From: Methanodesulfokora sp964525965
GTDB taxonomy: Archaea > Korarchaeota > Korarchaeia > Korarchaeales > Korarchaeaceae
Reading direction: 5' to 3'
Length of the DNA: 18,241 nucleotides
Assembly: GCA_964525965.1 (NCBI GenBank)
Contig: CAZGKA010000042.1
Location: 1-18,241, forward strand
Shown: positions 8,272-14,427 of the stretch, in pieces
Numbering within the stretch: position 1 is the first letter of the stretch
How the letters are laid out: each line of letters opens with the position of its first letter
Notes under the pieces: generated by a model
Told to the model about the DNA's origin: nothing
The model's input: the letters and a program-made list of their open reading frames with translations, nothing else
The model's database searches: none
Made by a program: the position numbers and the translations under genes

Positions 8272-8433
8272 ATGAATCCAAGCTATGATCCCTCTCATGC
8301 ACTTGATCCTCAATCTGCTGTGTCAACAAAGGCAGTATCAATTAAAACAGGTTCTCAACAGGACTATCTGGAAAGGATCAGGTTTCTCGTTAACTGTCCG
8401 AAACTGATGGATGATTTCCAAAAGCTCTCTTGA
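8272..8433 (+). CDS. possible small protein of 53 residues, unrecognised
   Basis: An ATG-to-TGA frame of 54 codons beginning MNPSYDPSHALDPQS and ending LMDDFQKLS. I do not recognise it. The N-terminal half is polar and probably disordered; the C-terminal half (DYLERIRFLVNCPKLMDDFQ) could form an amphipathic helix and holds one cysteine. Supporting a real gene: it fills most of an otherwise empty stretch, and its ATG lies at leaderless distance (about 25 nt) from the TATA-like element shared with the DUF134 gene. Against it: small size, no family match, and no clear archaeal codon bias. It could instead be untranslated leader or a non-coding transcript. Confidence 0.35.
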   Translation: MNPSYDPSHALDPQSAVSTKAVSIKTGSQQDYLERIRFLVNCPKLMDDFQKLS

Positions 8434-8451
8434 GCCCATACCACTCATCAG

Positions 8452-8469
8452 AAAGCGAAAGTTTCTTTA
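8452..8469 (+). promoter_or_regulatory. promoter of the nucleotidyltransferase gene
   Basis: AAAGCGAAAGTTTCTTTA combines a purine-rich BRE-like part with a TATA-like part centred about 28 nt before the ATG at 8494. No Shine-Dalgarno sequence precedes that ATG, so a leaderless message is likely. Confidence 0.45.
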
Positions 8470-8493
8470 GGTTGGGCATGGACAAGCTTCTCA

Positions 8494-9606
8494 ATGAAGG
8501 CGATAATACTCGCGGCTGGCAGAGGGGTGAGGCTTCAACCTCTGACAGATTTCACACCAAAATCCATGCTTCCTGTGTGCAACAGGCCTCTATTAGACCA
8601 CATAATGGACCTCCTCAGGGAACATGGCGTGGACGACTTCGCCGTGGTTGTTGGTCATGGGGAGGAGATCGTGAGGGATCACCTGAAGGATGACGCTACC
8701 TTCTTCAGGGATGAGAAGATAAGTGGAACTGCCTCAGCGCTGTACGCTGCTAGGGACTTTATAGATGAGGACTTTTTGCTTGTGTATGGTGACCTCTTTG
8801 TTGACGCCTCACTTGAGGATATTGTGAGAACTGAGAACTCGATGGCCGTATACAGAGTAAGGGATGTCTCCAGATACGGGAAGGTGATTGTGAGAGACGG
8901 TGTTTTGGCGGGAATAATGGAGAAGAGCGGATCAGGAGAGGGGCTTATAAATGCCGGCATATACCACCTAGGCCCGGAGATACTGGACTTCATTGAGAGG
9001 ACTGATATGAGCGAGAGAGGTGAGTATGAGCTTACCGATTCCATAATGATGCTTTCTGAGAGGAAGGAGGTCAAAGTCATCGAGATAAAAGGATACTGGA
9101 ACGATATCGGATACCCCTGGGATTATCTCGATGTGAACATGTACCTCCTCAAGAAACACGGCATGATCGTTGGAGAGAACGTTGAGGTGTGGTGCACGTC
9201 GGTTGTGAGGAAGCCGGTAGCTCTCGGAGATGGTTGTGTGCTCCGGGGATGTGTTGTGGAGGCTTCAGTGATCGGAAGAGGGTGCGTAATAGGGGAGTTC
9301 TCCTCGATCAGGGGTAGCGTCCTGATGGACAACATCCAGATATTACCCAATTGCACAATTTCCAACTCAATAATATCCGATAATTGCTACATAGGTTCCG
9401 GTTCGGTTCTCAAAAGCGTTCCCCTAAACGGATCGACGGTAAAGATGAGGATAAAGGGCAGAATTGTGGACAGCGGGAGAAAAAGCATGGGACCACTTCT
9501 TGGCTCTGGAGCTCGCATAGGTGCTCGATCTGTTATAATGCCCGGAGTTAAGATAAGTTCTGGTTCCATCATCGAGGAGGCCTCAATCGTGAGCCATGAT
9601 GTCTAA
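8494..9606 (+). CDS. sugar-1-phosphate nucleotidyltransferase with left-handed beta-helix (GlmU/RmlA-like)
   Basis: 370 residues. The N-terminal Rossmann-like domain (1 to about 225) has the pyrophosphorylase signature LAAGRGVRLQPLT at 6-18 with PK at 22-23, the metal-binding pair GD at 99-100, NAGIY at 153-157 and WNDIGYPWDYLD near 202-213. From about 228 the chain shows hexapeptide-like repeats (GDGCVLRGCVVEASVIGRGC and onward to SVIMPGVKISSGSI), a left-handed beta-helix. It couples a nucleoside triphosphate to a sugar-1-phosphate. The two-domain layout matches archaeal enzymes that make UDP-GlcNAc or dTDP-glucose, some of which also acetylate amino-sugar phosphates. Whether the helix is an active acetyltransferase cannot be judged. 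The product would feed glycan or nucleotide-sugar synthesis, as would the epimerase gene at the end of the window. Confidence 0.85.
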   Translation: MKAIILAAGRGVRLQPLTDFTPKSMLPVCNRPLLDHIMDLLREHGVDDFAVVVGHGEEIVRDHLKDDATFFRDEKISGTASALYAARDFIDEDFLLVYGDLFVDASLEDIVRTENSMAVYRVRDVSRYGKVIVRDGVLAGIMEKSGSGEGLINAGIYHLGPEILDFIERTDMSERGEYELTDSIMMLSERKEVKVIEIKGYWNDIGYPWDYLDVNMYLLKKHGMIVGENVEVWCTSVVRKPVALGDGCVLRGCVVEASVIGRGCVIGEFSSIRGSVLMDNIQILPNCTISNSIISDNCYIGSGSVLKSVPLNGSTVKMRIKGRIVDSGRKSMGPLLGSGARIGARSVIMPGVKISSGSIIEEASIVSHDV

Positions 9607-9616
9607 ATGTCCTCCA

Positions 9617-9627
9617 ATTTTTTTATC
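9617..9627 (+). promoter_or_regulatory. T-tract acting as terminator and TATA box between two genes
   Basis: TTTTTTTATCG follows the nucleotidyltransferase stop by about 11 nt and contains seven consecutive T, a probable terminator. Its 3' half reads as a TATA-like element about 28 nt upstream of the ATG at 9652, so the next gene probably has its own leaderless promoter. Confidence 0.45.
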
Positions 9628-9651
9628 GAAGTCGATCTCTCTTAAGGACTG

Positions 9652-11193
9652 ATGGCTTCCGAGTATGTGATAACGACCCTAACTGATGCTGGCATGGAAG
9701 AAAGGACCGCTAGGGTGATCTTGGAGAGGATCAGAAGATCTGGACTTCTAGAGGACCTAGAAAATTTATATGGAGTAATAGAGCGGGCAAAGGAGATCCT
9801 AGAGGGAATAAAGGACAGAGATCCAACAACGTATGCCCGCCTCAAGGCGAGAGCTGAAGCAGCGGAGATGCGGTTCAAGGAGCTCATAGAGGATGTGGGC
9901 AGGGATCCCGCATTTTCAAAGCTGGTTCACCTATCGTTTCGCGTTGAGATTCCACTAGGGGTTCTCGTTCCCTATAGAAACAAGATAATAGAGATCAGGG
10001 ACATATTTGAAGAAATAATTTCCGAGTCAAGGAGGGTAGGTCCCCTATCCAGACCTCTCGCGAGATTTTCCGAGGAGAGTATATCTAAGCTTAAAGATAG
10101 GCTGGAAAAAATAAGGGAGCAGATCTCCCAACTCGAGGATAAAGGAGTTCCTCTCGACTTTATAAGGGCAGACGTGAGGAGGATAGAAGATCTGCTGAAC
10201 AGAGCCAATGAAACCGCCTCTGTAGCCACTATCGAGGTTGTCAGGAGGTCGCTAGATCAGGTCAGAGAGGATTTAAACAAAATAAATGAAATACTAGCTA
10301 AAAAGGAAAGAGTGATCTCGGTCCTCTCGAAGGTAAAGGAGGTCTGCAGGTACATGGATGAGCTGGCCTCATCCGACGTATACGAGGCCTTCTATGAAAA
10401 ACTATCCTCTAGGATCTCAGCTATAGAGAAGGAGCTTAAGTCCAAAGAGGATATAGATAAGCTACTCGATGATATAAAAAGGATGGAAAATCACGTGAAC
10501 ACGCTCCTCGATTTATACCCATTTATGGAGCGTGGAATGAGCCCGTTCGACGCCCTCTCCCTGATGGAGGGAGGTCTTGATGTCTTGGATGCCATGAAAG
10601 CGGTCATGGCTGATGAAAGTCTCAGCAAGGAGGATAAAGCAGCTAGATGCTTGGATCTGATGAGAGGAAGGATAACAAACGTGGACGAGTTCATGGAGAT
10701 CGTTACCGAGGCTAGAAGGTTGTACCCGTTCTGGAAGTCATACATAATGAACCTCCTCAAGGCCAACGACTACGTGGTTCGTGTCGATGACCTTGTGAAG
10801 ATACCAAAGAAATGGAGAGGGCTCATAATGAGGATGATATCCTCGGAGGACAAGGACATAATAATGGAGGGAAACCTAGTGATCCACAAAAAAGCAATTT
10901 CTGGTCAGGTGCTCGAGGAGGAACTAAATCATATGTATGAGGAGGCTGTTCTTCTACAGGAGATATTCGAGAAGCTATCGAAGCTGGAAGCTCCTGTTGG
11001 GGATCTTCTTGAGGATGTGCGAGGTGTTCTTGCCGAGATAGAGAGAATAAGGTCTAACGTTAGTGAGAGCTCCTTTCTAGAGGTATACTCAATAAAGAGG
11101 GAGATCAATGAAATAAAGGACTACCTGAAGTCGATATTCGCCAGGTCGACGCTTGAAAAAAGTGAAGAGAAAGCAGATGAAGGTGCTGAATAA
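9652..11193 (+). CDS. 513-residue soluble helical/coiled-coil protein upstream of the tubulin-like GTPase
   Basis: I do not recognise a family. The protein is almost wholly helical and charged, with no signal peptide or membrane segment. Heptad-like stretches run through about 25-90 (ENLYGVIERAKEILEGIKDR), about 140-275 (SISKLKDRLEKIREQISQL; LDQVREDLNKINEILAKKE; ISAIEKELKSKEDIDKLLDD) and about 430-500 (LLQEIFEKLSKLEAPVGDLL). Between them, about 285-415 is less heptad-like; 375-415 (IMNLLKANDYVVRVDDLVKI to NLVIHKKAI) might be a small winged-helix-like unit, a weak guess. The last 15 residues are acidic. The gene ends 46 bp before the tubulin-like gene on the same strand. A filament-binding or spacer role for the GTPase is inferred from this context only. 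The ATG lies at leaderless distance from a TATA-like T-tract. Confidence 0.85.
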   Translation: MASEYVITTLTDAGMEERTARVILERIRRSGLLEDLENLYGVIERAKEILEGIKDRDPTTYARLKARAEAAEMRFKELIEDVGRDPAFSKLVHLSFRVEIPLGVLVPYRNKIIEIRDIFEEIISESRRVGPLSRPLARFSEESISKLKDRLEKIREQISQLEDKGVPLDFIRADVRRIEDLLNRANETASVATIEVVRRSLDQVREDLNKINEILAKKERVISVLSKVKEVCRYMDELASSDVYEAFYEKLSSRISAIEKELKSKEDIDKLLDDIKRMENHVNTLLDLYPFMERGMSPFDALSLMEGGLDVLDAMKAVMADESLSKEDKAARCLDLMRGRITNVDEFMEIVTEARRLYPFWKSYIMNLLKANDYVVRVDDLVKIPKKWRGLIMRMISSEDKDIIMEGNLVIHKKAISGQVLEEELNHMYEEAVLLQEIFEKLSKLEAPVGDLLEDVRGVLAEIERIRSNVSESSFLEVYSIKREINEIKDYLKSIFARSTLEKSEEKADEGAE

Positions 11194-11225
11194 TGTTTAA
11201 AATAGTCCTCTGCACTGGGTCTTCC

Positions 11226-11231
11226 AAGGTG
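11226..11231 (+). promoter_or_regulatory. ribosome-binding site of the tubulin-like gene
   Basis: AAGGTG with an 8 nt spacer to the ATG at 11240. It fixes that start and shows the message has a leader, consistent with read-through from the coiled-coil gene, although a TATA-like GTTTAAAATA just after the preceding stop (11195-11204) could add a second promoter. Confidence 0.6.
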
Positions 11232-11239
11232 TTCCCCCG

Positions 11240-12439
11240 ATGAAATGGTACGGGGTGGGGCTTGGAGGAGCTGGAGGAAACATAATAGACACAACGTACG
11301 GACTAATGAGGGAGAACTTCGTCGGGGTCTCTGTGTTCAACACTGCCGAGCCTGATAAAGCGAAGTTAAGCTTTCTCAAGGAGAGGTTCTTCCTGTTCGG
11401 CGATTTTGGTGGTGCCGGTGTTGGCTCCAAGTGGAAGGACTCTAGAGATGCGATATCTCAGGAGAAGTGGAAGAAGGTCTTCGTGGAGAACGTGGTCTCT
11501 GATGGAATAACCGAGAGTCAGGCGGTCCTTCTCACCTCCTCAACCGGAGGGGGTACTGGAAGTGGAGCTATACCGATTGTTTCTGACTATGTAAAGGAGA
11601 TCCTCTCCTCCAGTGGTAAAATGGTCCAGCCCATAATAGCCAGCGTGGTCCTCCCCTTCAGATACCCGAAGGAGACCATGAGGTTCAGCTACAACACAGC
11701 CATCTGTCTGGCCAACCTTCTGGACAAGGTGGATGCGATTTTTGTTGCCGATAATGATTATCTGATGGAGAGGATAACTCAGGAGATGCCGAACATAAGC
11801 GACGTCGAGCTTCTCGATAAGATAAACGTCAGCATAGCTGAGGCTCTGAGAGTTCTCTCCTCAGCATCTGAGACCCCCATAAAGGGGGGGTTCAAGACAA
11901 CTTTCGACTCCCAGGATCTAAAGAGTCTCCTGAGCATGTTCGAGGCTTCTCTCGTAGTCCCCTACTACTTCAGGACGAGGGTGGATGTCCTCGGTGGGAG
12001 CTTGGAGTTCTTGGTGGAGGCGGCGCTTGAGACGGGAGGGCTTGCTAAAGCAGACCCCAGCACGGCGGTTAAGGCAGCATTTGTTGTAAGGGGGCCTGAG
12101 ACCCTTGTCACGGTGGACAACATCTTCCAAGCCAAGAAGATGCTTGTGGAGAGGATAGCCGGCGTAGACGTCCGGGAGGGAATAGCAGCAACATCGCCAG
12201 AATCCAAGTACATAGAGATAGCCATACTGCTGGTGGAGCCCAAGATAGATAGAATAGATGAGATAGCTGAGCAGGCCAGGGTCTATTATGATCTGTTTGA
12301 GGATGACCTCACTGCTAAGGAGAACACACCAAGGGAGGAGTTTGAGTCCTACCTCAAGAAGCTTGAGGACCACATGAGCAAGGTGGATGCCAAGAGGGAA
12401 CAGCTCGTCAGGGTGAAGGGAACGATGCAGTCCTCCTGA
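11240..12439 (+). CDS. divergent tubulin/FtsZ-superfamily GTPase
   Basis: 399 residues. Superfamily loops appear in order: T1 GVGLGGAGGNIID at 5-17; a T3-like FGGAGVGSKWKDSRD at 56-70; T4 signature GGGTGSG at 103-109; PFRYPKE at 139-145, where FtsZ has PF-F-E; ADNDYL at 170-175, matching the nucleotide-contacting ND of FtsZ; and T7 TFDSQDLKSLL at 221-231, keeping the two acidic residues (D223, D226) that complete the GTPase site of the next subunit, with Thr where FtsZ has Asn. The C-terminal domain is recognisable to about 335, then a charged helical tail replaces the conserved FtsZ tail peptide. The protein should bind GTP and form protofilaments. T4 is the tubulin/CetZ form and T1 resembles both FtsZ and CetZ. 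It is not an ordinary FtsZ; a CetZ-like or separate family is likely. Confidence 0.88.
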   Translation: MKWYGVGLGGAGGNIIDTTYGLMRENFVGVSVFNTAEPDKAKLSFLKERFFLFGDFGGAGVGSKWKDSRDAISQEKWKKVFVENVVSDGITESQAVLLTSSTGGGTGSGAIPIVSDYVKEILSSSGKMVQPIIASVVLPFRYPKETMRFSYNTAICLANLLDKVDAIFVADNDYLMERITQEMPNISDVELLDKINVSIAEALRVLSSASETPIKGGFKTTFDSQDLKSLLSMFEASLVVPYYFRTRVDVLGGSLEFLVEAALETGGLAKADPSTAVKAAFVVRGPETLVTVDNIFQAKKMLVERIAGVDVREGIAATSPESKYIEIAILLVEPKIDRIDEIAEQARVYYDLFEDDLTAKENTPREEFESYLKKLEDHMSKVDAKREQLVRVKGTMQSS

Positions 12440-12457
12440 TCCGCCAAGGGATCGGTT

Positions 12458-13231
12458 TTGTCAAGGGACGAGCTCAAGGCTCTGCTTGAGGATAAATCTT
12501 CAGGTGCCTCTCAGATAGCTCTCAGAGCTGCTAAATCCCTTCTTTCCCTTGAAAGGGAGGAAGCGCTCAGGTGGTCTGAGCTACTCTGCAGGGCCCATCC
12601 GGAGATGATCCCTCTTCGGAATCTCAACCTGATCCTTCGATCATCCGGAGTTGATGGTCTAAGAAAGTTTATTGATGCCTTAGAGCTTGGAAAAAGGAAG
12701 ATACCGGAAGAAGTAACCTTACTTTTCGGGAAACTGAAGAGAAACCACTTGTCCACGCTGAGCTGGTCCTCCACAGTGTTCGAGTGTGTTCTGACACTCG
12801 AGCGGAGGAACCTGCTTGAGGACGTGCTGGTGGGGGAGTCCTTGCCGGGAGGCGAGGGCCGCAGGACGTCAGCTCTTCTATCCAAACACGGCGTCATTGC
12901 GAGAGTGGTGCCCGATGCTCTCCTCCCCTGGCTCTCCGTCTACGAAGAGAGGGCTGTCCTAGTGGGGGCTGACGCAATCTACTCGGACGGAACTATAGTC
13001 AATAAAGCTGGAACCATGCCGCTAGCCCTGGTCTGCAGGCATCACGGTCTTCCAGTGGTCGTTGTCTCAGACACGACCAAGATATGGCATGATCCGATGA
13101 GCGAGGAGGAGAGGTTCAGGGTTTTTAAGGGTAGAACGTTCGACGTCACCCCTCCTGATGCGGTGTCAGCTATAGTCACAGAGAGGGGCATCTTCGAGCC
13201 ACCCTTCAAGTTTTCCTCCCTTTGGATCTGA
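12458..13231 (+). CDS. eIF2B/ribose-1,5-bisphosphate isomerase-fold protein, short
   Basis: 257 residues, starting at TTG 12458, 18 bp after the GTPase stop, with a purine-rich AAGGGA about 7 nt upstream. An N-terminal helical region (1 to about 98) precedes a Rossmann-like half whose clearest block is VGADAIYSDGTIVNKAGTMPLALVCRHHGLPVVVV (169-203), the hallmark of the IF-2B family (eIF2B alpha/beta/delta, MtnA, ribose-1,5-bisphosphate isomerase). Asp172 aligns with the catalytic Asp of the isomerases, but the segment that should carry the catalytic Cys reads TLSWSSTVFEC (100-110), with Trp at or near that place. It is also shorter than usual (about 280-340). A non-enzymatic, aIF2B-like role is therefore favoured. 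Its 3' end overlaps the convergent endonuclease V gene by 26 bp. Confidence 0.75.
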   Translation: MSRDELKALLEDKSSGASQIALRAAKSLLSLEREEALRWSELLCRAHPEMIPLRNLNLILRSSGVDGLRKFIDALELGKRKIPEEVTLLFGKLKRNHLSTLSWSSTVFECVLTLERRNLLEDVLVGESLPGGEGRRTSALLSKHGVIARVVPDALLPWLSVYEERAVLVGADAIYSDGTIVNKAGTMPLALVCRHHGLPVVVVSDTTKIWHDPMSEEERFRVFKGRTFDVTPPDAVSAIVTERGIFEPPFKFSSLWI

Positions 13232-14156
13232 TCTCTGTCTTGATCTTGGAGGCCTCCTTCCGGGACTCCCTGTGGGCGAGCACGAGAGGATCTGGTTGCG
13301 GTCCCTCGAATATAAATGCTTCAGCGATCCTTACAGACGATTCAAGGCCGATCTTGTTTCCTGGGGAGATGAAGATCCGCTTCCCCCTTTCCAAAACCCA
13401 TCCAACCTGATCTCCATCGAGGAAGATCCTTCCATCGATCACCTTCCCAGCGAGCAGGGACTTCGCGACCCCTATCGAGGGCGCACCGAGAACCACCCCG
13501 AGGTGACACGCATCCCCGAACTTCTCCGGATGCGCCAAACCGTGCCCGTCCACGAAAAGAACATCGAAGGAGCACTTTCTGACCGCTAAAACGCAGGGCC
13601 TTAACTCTCTAAACGCCAAGAAGGTGGGTATGTAGGGGAAGGTGGGTTCAGTCCTGACGGTCCTGATCTCTTTTATCTCTCCACGCCGGTCCATCACCAC
13701 GCAGGATGCCACAGCCACCTCCGGGCAACCGTCCACGTAGGAGACATCAACTCCAGCGGCCAGCTCCACATCATCAGGATCCAGGGCGTCCTCGAGGGAC
13801 ATAAGTTTTCTGAGAGTTCTCTGCGACTCCCTAGCTCTCTTGAGCACGGGAACAACATCTACGTCGATCTCGTGGGGATTCGCCAGATGGTCCCTAGATA
13901 CCCTCCCGTTCCTTATCCCAATTCCCTCCATCAGGAGGGGGAGCTCAGCACCTTCCTGTACGGAGAGGTCCTCCCTGACCACCTTGTACCACTTCTCAAA
14001 GCCACAGAGCTTCAACCTCCTCACGCAATCTGCCAGATACCTGGCTGCCCTCCTCCAGCCGAGAAGCTCGGCTAGAGACCCATAGGTTATCACCTTTCCC
14101 TCAGGTAATGAGTCGATTATCTGAACCAAAAGCTCCTCTATCCTGTTCATTCTCAC
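13206..14156 (-). CDS. nfi: alkyltransferase-like (ATL) domain fused to endonuclease V
   Basis: 316 residues in two parts. Residues about 5-90 are the winged-helix DNA-binding domain of O6-alkylguanine alkyltransferases: PEGKVITYGSLAELLG, the Arg finger in RRAARYLAD (R39), then EKWYKVV (54-60) where an active enzyme has PCHRVV. Trp replaces the acceptor Cys, as in alkyltransferase-like proteins that bind but do not repair alkylguanine. Residues about 115-300 are endonuclease V: GVDVSY (D137), FPYIPTFLAFRE (E184), DGHGLAHPEKFG (D203) and PSIGVAKSLLAG. Endonuclease V nicks DNA next to deoxyinosine. The fusion could target the nuclease to alkylated bases. AGT-endonuclease V fusions are known in archaea such as Ferroplasma. 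The start is GTG 14156 or ATG 14150. nfi refers to the nuclease part only. Confidence 0.9.
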   Translation of the reverse strand: MRMNRIEELLVQIIDSLPEGKVITYGSLAELLGWRRAARYLADCVRRLKLCGFEKWYKVVREDLSVQEGAELPLLMEGIGIRNGRVSRDHLANPHEIDVDVVPVLKRARESQRTLRKLMSLEDALDPDDVELAAGVDVSYVDGCPEVAVASCVVMDRRGEIKEIRTVRTEPTFPYIPTFLAFRELRPCVLAVRKCSFDVLFVDGHGLAHPEKFGDACHLGVVLGAPSIGVAKSLLAGKVIDGRIFLDGDQVGWVLERGKRIFISPGNKIGLESSVRIAEAFIFEGPQPDPLVLAHRESRKEASKIKTEIRSKGRKT

Positions 14157-14182
14157 GCTGAGAAAGAATTAATACCGGACCT

Positions 14183-14191
14183 CAATATAAA
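14183..14191. promoter_or_regulatory. TATA-like element between the nuclease and winged-helix genes
   Basis: CAATATAAA is centred about 24 nt before the TTG at 14211 on the plus strand and about 31 nt before the GTG at 14156 on the minus strand, so it could drive both. A second candidate for the minus strand, ATTAATA at 14168-14174, lies too close to the GTG to give a leaderless start. Confidence 0.4.
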
Positions 14192-14210
14192 CCCCCGTTG
14201 GGTGATCTCA

Positions 14211-14423
14211 TTGCCGGAGCTTGACCAGTGGACCTTAGAGATCCTCAAAGCTATGGACGAGATGGGAGGCTCAGCCACATGCAGGGAACTTGCAAGAAAA
14301 CTCAGGTGCCCTCCAAAGAGGCTGGCGGGGAAGTTGAGATGGGTCATCAAGCTCGGACTGATAAGGAGGATCGATAGAGGGAGGTTCGAGATCACAGATC
14401 TGGGTCGATCGGTCGTGAGGTGA
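14211..14423 (+). CDS. small winged-helix DNA-binding protein upstream of argS
   Basis: 70 residues from the TTG at 14211 (73 from a GTG at 14202). LDQWTLEILKAMDEMGGSATCRELARKLRCPPKRLAGKLRWVIKLGLIRRIDRGRFEITDLGRSVV is a compact winged helix: helix 1, a helix-turn-helix around ATCRELARKL and PPKRLAGKLRWVIKLG, then the wing RRIDRGRFEITDLG. It is predicted to bind DNA; the target is unknown. I prefer the TTG because GGTGATC (14201-14207) stands before it much as in the argS gene, and the TATA-like element upstream would place the transcript start near 14211, after the GTG. Its stop overlaps the argS ribosome-binding site, so the pair is translationally coupled. Confidence 0.75.
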   Translation: MPELDQWTLEILKAMDEMGGSATCRELARKLRCPPKRLAGKLRWVIKLGLIRRIDRGRFEITDLGRSVVR

Positions 14424-14424
14424 T
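14417..14424 (+). promoter_or_regulatory. ribosome-binding site of argS
   Basis: GAGGTGAT, a near-complete match to the archaeal anti-Shine-Dalgarno, overlaps the TGA of the winged-helix gene and sits 3 nt before the ATG at 14428. It fixes the argS start and indicates coupled translation. Confidence 0.7.
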
Positions 14425-14427
14425 TTC

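Noticed and set aside
11918..12373. 151-codon minus-strand frame inside the tubulin-like gene
   Set aside because: Opposite a gene with clear superfamily motifs; the translation has no domain-like pattern.
11240..12439. Simple assignment of the GTPase as cell-division FtsZ
   Set aside because: T3, T7 and the C-terminal tail differ from FtsZ, and no division-cluster neighbours such as sepF are present.
13983..13997. The ATL domain of the fusion as an active alkylguanine alkyltransferase
   Set aside because: Trp stands where the acceptor Cys should be; Cys51, five residues upstream, is not in the right motif.
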